A stretch of DNA of 64,000 nt from Oscillospiraceae bacterium (GTDB lineage: Bacteria > Bacillota > Clostridia > Oscillospirales > Ruminococcaceae), in contig JAGAUA010000064.1 in NCBI GenBank assembly GCA_017847885.1, positions 23,625 to 87,624 on the forward strand. The letters are read 5' to 3'. A program made the position numbers and the translations under genes. This document shows positions 43,522 through 53,367 of the stretch, in pieces (the stretch's first letter is position 1; the number at the start of each line of letters is the position of its first letter). Under the pieces are notes generated by a model, which saw only the letters and a list, made by a program, of their open reading frames with translations, was not told the DNA's origin and did no database searches.

Positions 43522-44472
43522 ATGAGAAAAATAAAAAGAAGCAAAAGCAAAAGGAGAGTAATAATTTTGCGTGGAATAAAATATTTATTGATTATAACGG
43601 CGCTGCTTATAACGCTTGCGTTTGTGCTGACCACATTTGTTTTCAAGGAGGACAGCGGCGATGAAGCCGAGACGACCTCTGCTTCCGTAAGCGAAACTAC
43701 AACTGCGCCCCAGACCGAACCCGAGGAGGACGAGAATATCGACAACGCATGGGCAATGTTCCTTGTGAACAGCAAAAATCCGCTGCCGAAGGATTACGAC
43801 AGCAGGATAGAGACCACCCTCATTTTTGAAAGCTGGCGCGAATATTTCCTTGACGCAAGGGCGGCGGAATATTTTGAGCGTATGCTTGAGGCTGCAAAGT
43901 CGGACGGCGTTGACCTGCTTGTTGTGTCGGCATACCGCACCATCGAGTACCAGCAGCAAAATTTCGACCGAAGCGTGCAGGAAAGAATGGATAAGGGCAT
44001 GAGCTATGACGACGCATATGCAGACACCCTTGCAGAGGTTGCAATTCCCGGCGAAAGCGAGCATAACGCAGGTTTTGCGCTGGACATTATGACCACCGAA
44101 TACACCAGCATGGACGACGACGGCTTTGAAAATACCGAGGCCTTCAAGTGGCTTGACGAACACGCCGCGGAGTACGGCTTTATCCTGCGCTATCCAAAGG
44201 GCAAGCAGGACATCACGGGCATAATCTACGAGCCGTGGCACTACCGCTTTGTGGGAGTATACTACGCAAACGAGATAAAGAAAAGCGGATTTTGTCTGGA
44301 GGAATACTACGAAAAAATGGGCTGGCTTGACGGAAACGGCAAGGCTGTAAAAATGCGCGGACCTGCCGAGGAGGAAAAGCCTGCGGAGACTGAGGTCCCC
44401 GTCAGCACAAAGCCCAAGGAGACTATGGCAACAACGCCTTACTCCGAGCAGAAGGTCACTATCATTGTGTAA
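43522..44472 (+). CDS. D-alanyl-D-alanine carboxypeptidase (VanY family)
   Basis: A 316-residue membrane-anchored peptidase. A basic N-terminus and one signal anchor (~14-38) are followed by a short Thr/Glu linker and the VanY domain (~85-270). Zinc ligands are in SEHNAGFALD (His, Asp) and YEPWHYRFV (His). It trims the terminal D-Ala of peptidoglycan stems. A Lys/Pro/Thr-rich tail follows. ATG 43522 is used; the TTG just upstream is in frame. Confidence 0.9.
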   Translation: MRKIKRSKSKRRVIILRGIKYLLIITALLITLAFVLTTFVFKEDSGDEAETTSASVSETTTAPQTEPEEDENIDNAWAMFLVNSKNPLPKDYDSRIETTLIFESWREYFLDARAAEYFERMLEAAKSDGVDLLVVSAYRTIEYQQQNFDRSVQERMDKGMSYDDAYADTLAEVAIPGESEHNAGFALDIMTTEYTSMDDDGFENTEAFKWLDEHAAEYGFILRYPKGKQDITGIIYEPWHYRFVGVYYANEIKKSGFCLEEYYEKMGWLDGNGKAVKMRGPAEEEKPAETEVPVSTKPKETMATTPYSEQKVTIIV

Positions 44473-44490
44473 AAATCAGAGGATATTATC

Positions 44491-44925
44491 ATGAATTACA
44501 GCATACGTGAGGAAAGAATAACCGCCGAGGAATATATAGATTTCCTTAAAAAAACCGACTTAGGGTCACAATACCCCAAAGAACGGTTTGAAGAAAGAAT
44601 AAACACTTTGGTCAGCAAAGCTTCTATCAGCTTAGTTGCAAGGAATGAAGCCGGGCAGATAATCGGTGTTTGCTTTGGGATAACAGATTTTGCATATTGG
44701 CTTTTTATGACGGACTTGGGGGTAATACGTGAATGTACCGGTCAGGGCGTCGGAAAAGCGCTGGTTAAAAAGCTGCACGAGCTGGCAGGCGGTACGGAAA
44801 ATATAATCATGTACACCTGCGTTAATGAAAACGCCATACCGTTTTATGAAAAAATCGGTATGGTCAAAGCGGACGATGTTATGGTTTTTAATCAAATCGA
44901 GTGGACGGGTTTTACAGTTGAATAA
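44491..44925 (+). CDS. GNAT-family N-acetyltransferase
   Basis: A 144-residue acetyltransferase. The acetyl-CoA loop is in RECTGQGVGKALVKKLHE (Q/R-x-x-G-x-G/A type), followed by YTCVNENAIPFYEKIGM. The substrate is unknown. It lies 18 bases after the VanY gene, probably in the same transcript, which ends at 44984. Confidence 0.88.
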   Translation: MNYSIREERITAEEYIDFLKKTDLGSQYPKERFEERINTLVSKASISLVARNEAGQIIGVCFGITDFAYWLFMTDLGVIRECTGQGVGKALVKKLHELAGGTENIIMYTCVNENAIPFYEKIGMVKADDVMVFNQIEWTGFTVE

Positions 44926-44933
44926 GACAAAAA

Positions 44934-44984
44934 CAAGGGCTTTGCGGAACATCTTAAAAGAACGTTCCGCAAAGCCCGTTTTAA
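44934..44984. terminator. Terminator between the GNAT gene and gap
   Basis: GGGCTTTGCGGAAC (44937-44950) pairs perfectly with GTTCCGCAAAGCCC (44964-44977), followed by GTTTTAATT; the other strand has TTGTTTTT, so it can serve gap as well. Confidence 0.85.
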
Positions 44985-45029
44985 TTGCTTCAAATAACCG
45001 TCCGCCAAAAGCGGAGACTCTTTACAAAG

Positions 45030-46070
45030 TCAATTAGTAAGCTCTGCAAAGTACTTGATAGTTCTTACCATCTGGGATGTGTAAGAGTTCTCGTTGTCGT
45101 ACCAGGAAACAACCTGTACCTGATATGTGTCATCGTCAACCTTGGATACCATTGTCTGTGTAGCATCGAAGAGTGAACCGAACTTCATACCAACGATATC
45201 GGAGGAAACGATCTGCTCCTCGTTGTAGCCGTAGGACTCAGTAGCAGCAGCCTTCATAGCAGCGTTGATGCCTTCCTTTGTAACGTCCTTGCCCTTAACA
45301 ACAGCTGTAAGGATAGTTGTGGAGCCTGTAGGTGTAGGAACTCTCTGAGCGGAGCCGATGAGCTTGCCGTTGAGCTCGGGGATTACAAGACCGATAGCCT
45401 TAGCAGCACCTGTGGAGTTAGGAACGATGTTAGCAGCACCTGCTCTTGCTCTTCTGAGGTCGCCCTTTCTGTGAGGACCGTCGAGGATCATCTGATCGCC
45501 TGTGTAAGCGTGGATAGTGGACATGATACCGCTCTGGATAGGAGCATAGTCGTTAAGAGCCTTAGCCATAGGAGCGAGGCAGTTAGTTGTGCAGGATGCA
45601 GCAGAAATGATCTGATCGTCCTTAGTAAGAGTCTTGTGGTTTACGTTGTAAACGATTGTCTTGAGGTCGTTGCCTGCGGGAGCGGAGATAACAACCTTCT
45701 TAGCACCTGCATTGATGTGAGCCATGGACTTCTCCTTGGATACATAGAAGCCTGTGCACTCGAGAACTACGTCAACACCAAGCTCGCCCCAAGGAAGCTC
45801 AGCTGCGTTAGCCATAGCGTAGATCTTAAGGGTCTTGCCGTCAACTGTGATTGTACCTGCTTCGTCGTCAGCGGATACAGTGTGAAGGTTCTCGCCGATT
45901 CTTCCGCAGTAACCGCCCTGTGCTGTATCATACTTGAGAAGGTGAGCAAGCATAGAAGGCTTTGTGAGGTCGTTGATAGCTACTACCTCGTAACCCTCTG
46001 CGCCGAACATCTGTCTGAATGCGAGACGGCCGATTCTGCCGAAACCATTGATTGCAACTTTAACTGCCAT
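45030..46070 (-). CDS. gap: Glyceraldehyde-3-phosphate dehydrogenase
   Basis: A 346-residue type I GAPDH of glycolysis. NAD fold starts [16 protein letters not shown]; the catalytic Cys is in [12 protein letters not shown], followed by TIHAYTGDQ and [14 protein letters not shown]. Length is slightly above usual (~335). Codon use is highly biased. Transcribed alone from 46136-46164. Confidence 0.98.
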   Translation of the reverse strand: MAVKVAINGFGRIGRLAFRQMFGAEGYEVVAINDLTKPSMLAHLLKYDTAQGGYCGRIGENLHTVSADDEAGTITVDGKTLKIYAMANAAELPWGELGVDVVLECTGFYVSKEKSMAHINAGAKKVVISAPAGNDLKTIVYNVNHKTLTKDDQIISAASCTTNCLAPMAKALNDYAPIQSGIMSTIHAYTGDQMILDGPHRKGDLRRARAGAANIVPNSTGAAKAIGLVIPELNGKLIGSAQRVPTPTGSTTILTAVVKGKDVTKEGINAAMKAAATESYGYNEEQIVSSDIVGMKFGSLFDATQTMVSKVDDDTYQVQVVSWYDNENSYTSQMVRTIKYFAELTN

Positions 46071-46135
46071 GATAATTTCCTCCTAAAAGAAATTTAATTT
46101 TTCAGGTATTCGTGATCCGAACACCACATACATTT

Positions 46136-46164
46136 ATTTTACCCTATTTTGATTAATTTTGCAA
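46136..46164 (-). promoter_or_regulatory. Promoter of gap
   Basis: Minus strand TTGCAA (46159-46164), 17-base spacer, TAAAAT (46136-46141). Confidence 0.65.
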
Positions 46165-46234
46165 TACCTTTTGATAAAAAAATAACAGTTTTTCACGGAA
46201 GTTTTACTTGCAAACATAATTTTATCAAAAAATA

Positions 46235-46264
46235 CGCAGAAACCCGACTTGTGCGGTTTCTGCG
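46235..46264 (-). terminator. Terminator of the transglutaminase-like cluster
   Basis: CGCAGAAACC (46235-46244) pairs with GGTTTCTGCG (46255-46264). On the minus strand it is followed by TATTTTTT. Confidence 0.8.
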
Positions 46265-46268
46265 CTTT

Positions 46269-47486
46269 TTATTCATACTCGATTATAAATGTCAGTATGC
46301 GGTACTGCTCGTAATAGTCCGTCCAGCTAAGGCGTATGCTTGTGCCGTAATCTGTCTTTATGCGGCGGATTATCGGGTTGAAAACATCTCCTCCGCCGGC
46401 ATTCAGGTCTGAAAGCACCGAAATGTAAAGGTCGTTGGAGGAAAACTTTATCATTGCCCCCGACCTTCCGCTTTCAACCGCGTCGATTATCGCGTTTTCA
46501 GCCGCCTGAAGAAGCTCGCCGTCCCGTGAAACGTCCGCGCCCTCTCTGGAAAAATAGTTTTCGTCGATCCCGTCCGCCTTGGGGGGCTCTATGGGGTATG
46601 CCCAGATAGCGTGGTTATTTTTTATTACGGCGTCAGTCACCATGAAATACTGATAAAGTATAACATCGGGATATGCCTCGTGAAGCTTGTCGTCGGGATT
46701 ATCCCATGTCACGTCCACATGATACCAGCTTCCGCCTGTTTTTACCATATTCCACATATGGGGAACGGTGGTCTGACCCGTAACAATAACATTTTCTATT
46801 CCCGCAAGGTTGCAAAGGTAGGAAAACGCCTTTGCATAGCCCTCGCAAAGCGCTTTTTTTCGCACCAGCGCGCCGTACACCGTATCGGCATACTCGTCGG
46901 AAGTGCTGTTTTCGCAGTTGAGAATGAGGTAATCGTGGAAAAATTTCAGCTTTTCGTAATCGTCCATGTCGGGGGTAAGCTGAGACATTATCTCCTTTGC
47001 CGTCTTTTCCGACGCAAGGTTCATTCTGCTTATCTCGTCCGCGTCGAAGCGGTACTCAAAAAGCACGTCGAATTGCTGCTCGGTTGCGGAATACTCCACA
47101 TCACGCTTTGAGATGTGGCAAAAGGAAAGCTGCTCATGCCGCGCCACCTCAAGCAGCCGTCCGTACACCTCGGAGCCTTCGGGAGGAAGCTCCGTCCGCG
47201 GTTTGAGATTGCCCAGAATAGGGAGAATGCTTTCATAGATTTCCTTTTCCCTGTCTGTAAGGCAGTTTTTGCTGATATAATCAGTTACCATGCCGTCGGG
47301 AATGTAGAAATCCGCATAGTCACGGTTTTTGGGAGGAAGCGGCTCCACATACTCGGTCTCGGAAACCGCTGTACCGTTGGAATATACGTGATAACCGTCG
47401 TTATCGGGATTTTTTTCGCATGAACAAAGAAGCAGAGACGCCGCAAGAACGGCAGCCCAAGGCTTTTTTTCAGTTTTCCCGAACAC
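46269..47486 (-). CDS. Transglutaminase-like lipoprotein, paralogue 5
   Basis: A 405-residue secreted protein. A short signal peptide ends in LLLCSC (lipobox-like). The transglutaminase/cysteine-protease core (~150-290) keeps the triad: Cys in ALCEGYAKAF, His in VPHMWNMV, Asp in YHVDVTWDNP. The last ~100 residues form a conserved C-terminal region ending ILTFIIEYE. Start is GTG 47486 with GGGAGGCG. Unlike the other four, it has no Thr/Ser-rich linker. Last in a row of five paralogues; the substrate is unknown. Confidence 0.85.
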   Translation of the reverse strand: MFGKTEKKPWAAVLAASLLLCSCEKNPDNDGYHVYSNGTAVSETEYVEPLPPKNRDYADFYIPDGMVTDYISKNCLTDREKEIYESILPILGNLKPRTELPPEGSEVYGRLLEVARHEQLSFCHISKRDVEYSATEQQFDVLFEYRFDADEISRMNLASEKTAKEIMSQLTPDMDDYEKLKFFHDYLILNCENSTSDEYADTVYGALVRKKALCEGYAKAFSYLCNLAGIENVIVTGQTTVPHMWNMVKTGGSWYHVDVTWDNPDDKLHEAYPDVILYQYFMVTDAVIKNNHAIWAYPIEPPKADGIDENYFSREGADVSRDGELLQAAENAIIDAVESGRSGAMIKFSSNDLYISVLSDLNAGGGDVFNPIIRRIKTDYGTSIRLSWTDYYEQYRILTFIIEYE

Positions 47487-47526
47487 GCGGTTCGCCTCCC
47501 TTCGGAAATTTTCGGAATATGACCCC

Positions 47527-49050
47527 TTAGCTTGTATATGTAAGGATAAGCTTTATTACCCGTGAATTATCGTCGGTATTATATGATACCTCGTCGCGGC
47601 GGTATTTGTTTTCCGCACGGTCATAAGCATTTTCCAGCAAATTCAGGGCACGCTGCTCGGAGCGGTCAAAAAGCTTGAATTTTGTGTCCTCATAGGTTTC
47701 CTTGCTTGAGCATCTTATTTGGATTACACGCTCTTTGGTTTTGGAGGCTTCCGCTATGCGGTTGGTCATCATGGTCTCAACGTCCTCCCAGCTGTCCGCC
47801 ATAAGACCGTTATACACGTAATAGTTGTACTTTTCCGCTGTTGATTTGGGGTATGTATATATCTGGTCATAAACCGTTCTGCACTGACTCAGCGTTTCAT
47901 CATTTACGCAGAAATAGTCATAGCGCACATATTTGTGGGTCTTTGCGTCCGTGACCGCGTAGGTGGGGTCAATGTGGTACCACTCGCCGTCCAGCTTGAC
48001 CATGTTCCACATATGGGGCGTGCCGTCGGCATCGCCTGTTATGGTAAGGCTTTCTATGCCCACCTTGTCGCAAAGGTAGGAAAACGCCTTTGCATAGCCG
48101 CCGCATATCGCTTTTTTCTCAACGAATACGCCATAAATATCGCGGCAGTTGCCTGCATCTTCGTCATAAATCACATTCAATGCCAGATAGTCGTAAAAAT
48201 GCTTGACAATTTCGTAGTCGGACATTTCCGGAGTTATCTCCGACAGTATCTTATCCACCTGCCTGTTTATCTCCGACTGCATACTGCGTATCTTATCCTC
48301 GCTGTACTTATAATTCACCGTTGCGGAAGCGACCGCCTTGGTCTGGGAATTGACAGCATACATCATAGTCGTGTCGATATAGAAGATAGCATTTTCGTTG
48401 TTGTAGATCTCCTCATAAACCGCGCAGTAATCCTCGGCGGTAATATCCATGACCGAGGAAAAATCCACACGGGTCTTGAGCTGTTCTATGCCTGTAATAA
48501 GGGCGTCGTAGATGTAAAGGTACTTTTCGTCCAGCTGGTTATAGGCATAGGGACGGCTTATTTCGTACCGCTTGTCGGGATCCTTTGGTGCAGCCGTGGT
48601 AGCTTGGGTCAGAACGCTTTCCGAGGTTTCGCCCGACGTGGAGGAAGAGATAACGGCAGTTACGGAGGATACCGAGGTATCCGTTTCCGAGGCTGTGGTT
48701 ATTTCGGAAGCTGTTGAGCTTGTAAATTCCGAAATGGGCACCTTCGGCAGGTCGGGCACTACGGAAACCGTACTTTCGGTAGTTTCCTCGGGACGCGTTG
48801 CCGTTGTGGTAGCAAGCTCGGGAGTAGTTTCCGAAAATGCAGTACGGGATGTACTGGAAATTTCAGGGAGAGCTATAGGGGCAGAGGACTCCGTTGAAGC
48901 CTCCGTCACGTATGAGACCGTGGGAACGGAAGCGGTGGAAGCTGCCTCGGGAAGAGTATCCTCCCAATCGACATTATCTTTTCGGCAGCCTGACGCTGTA
49001 ATCAGAAGCAAAACTGCCGTTACAGCTGCGGAAAATCTTTTTATCTTCAT
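47527..49050 (-). CDS. Transglutaminase-like lipoprotein, paralogue 4
   Basis: A 507-residue lipoprotein. Lipobox ITASGC, then a long Ser/Thr/Glu linker (~30-150), then the transglutaminase core with Cys in AICGGYAKAF, His in TPHMWNMV and Asp in YHIDPTYAV. The C-terminal region ends RVIKLILTYTS. ATG 49050 has GAAAGAGG. The usual WDDP after the Asp is replaced by TYAVTD. It is closest to paralogue 5 (shared AFSYLC, PHMWNMVK). Confidence 0.87.
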   Translation of the reverse strand: MKIKRFSAAVTAVLLLITASGCRKDNVDWEDTLPEAASTASVPTVSYVTEASTESSAPIALPEISSTSRTAFSETTPELATTTATRPEETTESTVSVVPDLPKVPISEFTSSTASEITTASETDTSVSSVTAVISSSTSGETSESVLTQATTAAPKDPDKRYEISRPYAYNQLDEKYLYIYDALITGIEQLKTRVDFSSVMDITAEDYCAVYEEIYNNENAIFYIDTTMMYAVNSQTKAVASATVNYKYSEDKIRSMQSEINRQVDKILSEITPEMSDYEIVKHFYDYLALNVIYDEDAGNCRDIYGVFVEKKAICGGYAKAFSYLCDKVGIESLTITGDADGTPHMWNMVKLDGEWYHIDPTYAVTDAKTHKYVRYDYFCVNDETLSQCRTVYDQIYTYPKSTAEKYNYYVYNGLMADSWEDVETMMTNRIAEASKTKERVIQIRCSSKETYEDTKFKLFDRSEQRALNLLENAYDRAENKYRRDEVSYNTDDNSRVIKLILTYTS

Positions 49051-49101
49051 AATCGTCCTCTTTCGCAATTCAATATTTGCATGGCGCATGGCGTATGCCG
49101 A

Positions 49102-50262
49102 TCAAACCTTGGGGTCTGACTTGTAAATAAGAGAAATATGTACGATAAACAGCCTGTCGTTGTTATGCTTGTATGCGGAACGGATCTTAGTGCCGTACCT
49201 GCCGTTGATGTCCTCAATTATGTTTTTCATGCCGTTCCCGGCAAAAAGGGTGTTCATAGCTTCGAGATAAGCCGTCTCGTTGTCAAACCGCACCTCGACC
49301 TCACGTGTGCCCGACAGACCTGCGGCTTTTATCTGCTTTTCAAGGGAATCAATGCCGTCAGACGCCGTGCCGAACATCAGCCCCGAGCCCTTAAAGTAGT
49401 TCAGCTCGGAGCCTGTACACGGCGGCAGACCGCGGTAAAGCTCGTCGGTAAAATGGGTTATTCCCTCAATTTCGCTGTCTCTTACCAAAAGGTAGTCATG
49501 GCGCACAAAATCGGGGTCGTTATGCTGAAGAATGGGGTCGTCCCAGGTGCAGTCAACGTTATACCAGCTTCCGTCAAGCATTATCTTGTTCCACGCATGG
49601 GAATCCCCCTCGCTGTTCTCGCCGTAAACGATATAGCAGGGTATCCCTGCCTTCTCGCAAAGCAGCGACATTGCAGCCGCATAGCCCTCGCACTGACCGT
49701 ACCCCGTGACAAGGACGCCGTAAGCCGAATTGATATGGGGCATATCCTTTGAAAAGGTGCAGCCTGTTACTATCTTGTCATGGCAGTACACCACTTTTTC
49801 AAAATCGGAAGCATTTTCGGGCAGTCCGCCGATAATGGTTGACGCGGCAAAGTCAAGCTCCGCCCGTTTAAGCTCCGCGTCCTCTTTTTCGTAGAGGTAA
49901 TCGAGACGCAGCAGGTTCGCGTCGTTATCGGGGATATAGACAATGTTGCTAAGCCAGAAAAAGTTTCGTTCCTGAGCGTAAACAAGCTTGTATACCTTTC
50001 GGAGCGTTTCTCCCGATACCGGCTCGTCAAACCTGGCAAATTCCTCGAAATTCTTTACCGCGGCGCATATGCTGTCGTAAACCGCTCTTTCTTCCTCGGA
50101 AAGAAGCCCGTAAACGGGGGAAACAAATTCCGTTTCCGAATTCTGCATTGGAATAATGACCGTATCGGACGTTTCGGCGCCCGATACGGTCTCATCGTCT
50201 ATTCTTTTGCAGGAACAAAGCAGAGCCGTGCAGAAAATCAATACGAAAAGAGCTTTTTTCAT
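49102..50262 (-). CDS. Transglutaminase-like lipoprotein, paralogue 3
   Basis: A 386-residue lipoprotein. Lipobox ALLCSC at ~18 and almost no linker. The core has Cys in GQCEGYAAAM, His in DSHAWNKI and Asp in YNVDCTWDDP. The C-terminus ends RLFIVHISLIYKS. Its start is 4 bases after the stop of paralogue 2, with only a weak ribosome binding site, so translation may be coupled. Confidence 0.87.
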   Translation of the reverse strand: MKKALFVLIFCTALLCSCKRIDDETVSGAETSDTVIIPMQNSETEFVSPVYGLLSEEERAVYDSICAAVKNFEEFARFDEPVSGETLRKVYKLVYAQERNFFWLSNIVYIPDNDANLLRLDYLYEKEDAELKRAELDFAASTIIGGLPENASDFEKVVYCHDKIVTGCTFSKDMPHINSAYGVLVTGYGQCEGYAAAMSLLCEKAGIPCYIVYGENSEGDSHAWNKIMLDGSWYNVDCTWDDPILQHNDPDFVRHDYLLVRDSEIEGITHFTDELYRGLPPCTGSELNYFKGSGLMFGTASDGIDSLEKQIKAAGLSGTREVEVRFDNETAYLEAMNTLFAGNGMKNIIEDINGRYGTKIRSAYKHNNDRLFIVHISLIYKSDPKV

Positions 50263-50265
50263 AGG

Positions 50266-51624
50266 TTATTCATTTACCACGTCAAACTCGATAAGAAGCA
50301 TATTTTCGTTGCACTCGTCCTTCAGACCCTTAACGCCAGAGAAGGTTTTGGAATAGGTGTTGTAGTCCATTCTTGCACCGTAAATCGCGTCGTAGACCTC
50401 TTTTGAGCCTGCCATGATCTGAGCGGTTCTGGAGCCGTCCTTTGCAGCCCTTTCGATCTCAGCCTTGATAGCAGCGTCGGCGGAAGCCTGATCGTTGTAT
50501 ACCTTGCCTGTCTTTATAAAGTAGTTTTCGGCAGACTCTGTGCAGGCAGGGGGATCGAAATATTTAAGGTATTTGCCGCTGGACATTTTCTTTTCGTTGA
50601 TATGGAAGTGGGTCTTCTGATGGATCCAGCTGTCGGGAACAAGGAAGTAGTTATAGCGGATATTCTTCACGTTTGCAGTCGTAAGGATAGGGTCGTCCCA
50701 TGTGCAGTCGATGTTGTACCACTTGCCGTCAACGTCGACAATGTTCCATGCGTGGGAAGCGCCCTCGTCATTTTCGCCGCGTACTACCATGCAGGCGATA
50801 CCTGCCTTATCGCAAAGGTAAAGCATTGACTTTGCATAGCCGGAACACTGGATGCTGCCCTGTGCTGCACCCGTACCGAAAGCGTTATAGATGCTTTCGT
50901 TGTAATCGTAGGTATCGTCCTTTTTCTGGAATGTGGTGTTGAGAACAAGATAATCGTGGAATACCTTGAGCTTTTCAAATGTTGAAGCCTTGCCGTTTGC
51001 CTCTGCAACAAGCTTGTCGGCAACAGCATCGATAGATTTCTGCATCTCGTTTATAGCAGCGGTATCCTTGGTAAGATAGAACAGCTTGCCCACCTTGACC
51101 TTTGAGTTCATATAGAAAAGCTGGGGCTCTTGAGTAAATACCATGCCGTAAACCTTTGCCCAAGTTTCGAGGGAGTAAGCGTCCTCCTCGCAGATCTTGT
51201 AGCTGAGGCTTTCTACGCCCTTTACGATATCGTCGTAAAGCTTCTTTTCCTCCGCGGAAAGGGTAGAGTAGCCGTAACGCACGCTGCTGTCAACCTTGTT
51301 GATAACGGGAGCTTCCGTTGCCTGAGTACCTGTTATCGCATTAAGGATATCCTCATTGCTGAGGGTCTGTGCAGGATCCATAGTGGTTGTTTCGGCAGGC
51401 TCGGTAAGGGGATTGCCGTTTACGCCTGTTACGACCTCGCCGTTATCGTCTGTGAGGATAGTGCCTTCGGTGCTTTCGCTGTCTGCGCCTATTACATTTA
51501 CCACGCTTGTTTCGCTGCCCTCTGCGTTTTCGCCGCCCTCTTTCGAGCAGCCCGAAGCAAGCATTGAGAATGCCATGACCAAAGCCAGTACGGAACAAAG
51601 CTTTCTTGATTTTTTCATGATCAT
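50266..51624 (-). CDS. Transglutaminase-like lipoprotein, paralogue 2
   Basis: A 452-residue lipoprotein. Lipobox MLASGC (~26), a ~75-residue Glu/Thr/Asn linker, then the core with Cys in IQCSGYAKSM, His in ASHAWNIV and Asp in YNIDCTWDDP, and the shared C-terminal region ending MLLIEFDVVNE. ATG 51624 follows GAAAGGA by 10 bases. It shares the CTESxxYFxK motif (ACTESAENYFI) with paralogues 1 and 3. Confidence 0.88.
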   Translation of the reverse strand: MIMKKSRKLCSVLALVMAFSMLASGCSKEGGENAEGSETSVVNVIGADSESTEGTILTDDNGEVVTGVNGNPLTEPAETTTMDPAQTLSNEDILNAITGTQATEAPVINKVDSSVRYGYSTLSAEEKKLYDDIVKGVESLSYKICEEDAYSLETWAKVYGMVFTQEPQLFYMNSKVKVGKLFYLTKDTAAINEMQKSIDAVADKLVAEANGKASTFEKLKVFHDYLVLNTTFQKKDDTYDYNESIYNAFGTGAAQGSIQCSGYAKSMLYLCDKAGIACMVVRGENDEGASHAWNIVDVDGKWYNIDCTWDDPILTTANVKNIRYNYFLVPDSWIHQKTHFHINEKKMSSGKYLKYFDPPACTESAENYFIKTGKVYNDQASADAAIKAEIERAAKDGSRTAQIMAGSKEVYDAIYGARMDYNTYSKTFSGVKGLKDECNENMLLIEFDVVNE

Positions 51625-51714
51625 AATAGTAAAATCCTTTCAAAAGATGTGTTTATGCCGTACACATAAGGGCAGGGTGAAAATCCCCGCCCCCTGTGAA
51701 TTTGTGAATTTGTA

Positions 51715-53367
51715 TTAGTACTTAACGTCGTATTCAACAACAAGGATACCCTCTGTGCGGGACTTGCGGCGGTTGAGGCCGGAAACCTTGCTGCTCTTGG
51801 ATTTAGCATAATCCTGGAACTTTTTGAAGTAGTCGTTGCTTGTAAGAGTTTCCCAAAGCTTTGCGTCTGTAACTCTGATATGAGCAACATTCTTGCCGCT
51901 TGCGATAGCAGCGTCAAGCTCTGCGTACATACCCTTTACAGCGTCGTCAAGGGTGCTGTATTCCTTGTTGTAAGCCTTGAAGTAGTAGCAGGAGGACTTT
52001 GTGCAGGCAGGAGGAGCAAAGAGCTTGATCTCGTTGCCGTTTTTCCTTGTAACGATATTTGCGCTAAGGTGTGAACCCTTTGTCATCTCGTCGGAAGCGA
52101 GGAAGAACAGGTAGTTGATGTAGTCCTTGCCGCCGTAGGAAACCTCGGGGTCGCCCCATGTGGAGTCAAGGATGTAGTAGCCGTCCTCGCAGTAAACAAC
52201 GTTCCATGCGTGTGAAAGGCCCTCGTCATTAGTTCCGACAACGGTCATACAATCAATGCCTGCAACATCGCAGAGGTAAAGAACGGATTTTGCATAGCCC
52301 TGGCACTGAAGCTCGCCGCCTGTAAGACCGTTGTAAACGCTGCAGGTCTCAAATGTGCCGTTCTTGCTGAAGGTGTTGTTGAGAACTATCCAGTCGTAAA
52401 TTACCTTGAGACGGCTTACCGTTGAGGAGTAGCCGTTTACGGACTTCATTATTTCCTTAACGTTTGCGTCTATCTCTGCCTGCTTCTTTTCAGCCTGCTC
52501 GGGAGTAAGGGTATATTCAAGCTCAAGAGTGCCGCCCAGACCGAAAGGAATGGAAAGCGAGAGCCAGAAGAGCTGAGGCTCCTGGTTGAATACGCAAACG
52601 TAAACCTTGTAGATGTCGTTTGAAGTCATTCCGTCAGGGACCTTTACTTCCTTTTCGAAGTTCTCGGCAGCCTTAACTATGTTTGCGTAAAGAGTCTGCT
52701 CGTCCTTGGAGAGCTGCTTGTAGCCGTATTTGTCCTTGTAGCTCTTTTTGTATGTAGCGCTTGTTACCTTGTTGCTGCCGCTTGTGTTCTTGTCGCTGTC
52801 GGGAGTATTGTCCTTTGCGGTAGTTGCAGCAGTTGTATCCTCACCTGAAGGCTTCTGGTCGGTAACATAATCCGAGTGGATGAACGTACCGTCAGCAAGC
52901 TTGTAGTAGCCTGTATCGGTAGCGGCAACAATGTTTATCTTTGTGCCTGCCTCGTATTTCTTAACGGACTCGGAGCCTACAATAGCTTCCTTTCTGGAAT
53001 AGCAGGAGGTCTTGATATAAAGAGTCTCGCTTATTTCGGTTTCATTCCATGCTTTCTTTGCGGTAGTTACGGCAGTCGCGGTAGTTGTCGCAGCAGTCGT
53101 AGTTTCGGAGGGAGCCGTTGTGGTCTCTTCCGTTTCGGAAGCGGAAGCAGTAGTCGTCTCCTCGGTGGTTTCCTCTGTTTCGGTGGTTTCTTCTGTCGTT
53201 GTGGTCGCCTCTGTTGTGGTAGTTGCCTCTGTTGTCATCTGGGTCAGGGATATGGACGACGTTTCAACCTCGGGCAGACCCGTTGATTCCTCATCGGTTT
53301 TCTTACAGCCTGCAAGCATGGTTGCCGCAAGTGCAAAAGCAAGAATGAGACTAAGTTTCTTCTTCAT
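51715..53367 (-). CDS. Transglutaminase-like lipoprotein with SH3-like domain, paralogue 1
   Basis: A 550-residue lipoprotein, the largest of the five. Lipobox TMLAGC, a Thr/Glu linker of ~90 residues, an SH3b-like domain (~105-165; ETLYIKTSCYSRKEAIVG, YYKLADGTFIHSDYV), a second linker, then the transglutaminase core with Cys in LQCQGYAKSV, His in LSHAWNVV and Asp in YILDSTWGDP. The end is GILVVEYDVKY. SH3b domains often bind cell wall peptides. ATG 53367 overlaps the end of the upstream CNNM gene by 17 bases. Confidence 0.88.
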   Translation of the reverse strand: MKKKLSLILAFALAATMLAGCKKTDEESTGLPEVETSSISLTQMTTEATTTTEATTTTEETTETEETTEETTTASASETEETTTAPSETTTAATTTATAVTTAKKAWNETEISETLYIKTSCYSRKEAIVGSESVKKYEAGTKINIVAATDTGYYKLADGTFIHSDYVTDQKPSGEDTTAATTAKDNTPDSDKNTSGSNKVTSATYKKSYKDKYGYKQLSKDEQTLYANIVKAAENFEKEVKVPDGMTSNDIYKVYVCVFNQEPQLFWLSLSIPFGLGGTLELEYTLTPEQAEKKQAEIDANVKEIMKSVNGYSSTVSRLKVIYDWIVLNNTFSKNGTFETCSVYNGLTGGELQCQGYAKSVLYLCDVAGIDCMTVVGTNDEGLSHAWNVVYCEDGYYILDSTWGDPEVSYGGKDYINYLFFLASDEMTKGSHLSANIVTRKNGNEIKLFAPPACTKSSCYYFKAYNKEYSTLDDAVKGMYAELDAAIASGKNVAHIRVTDAKLWETLTSNDYFKKFQDYAKSKSSKVSGLNRRKSRTEGILVVEYDVKY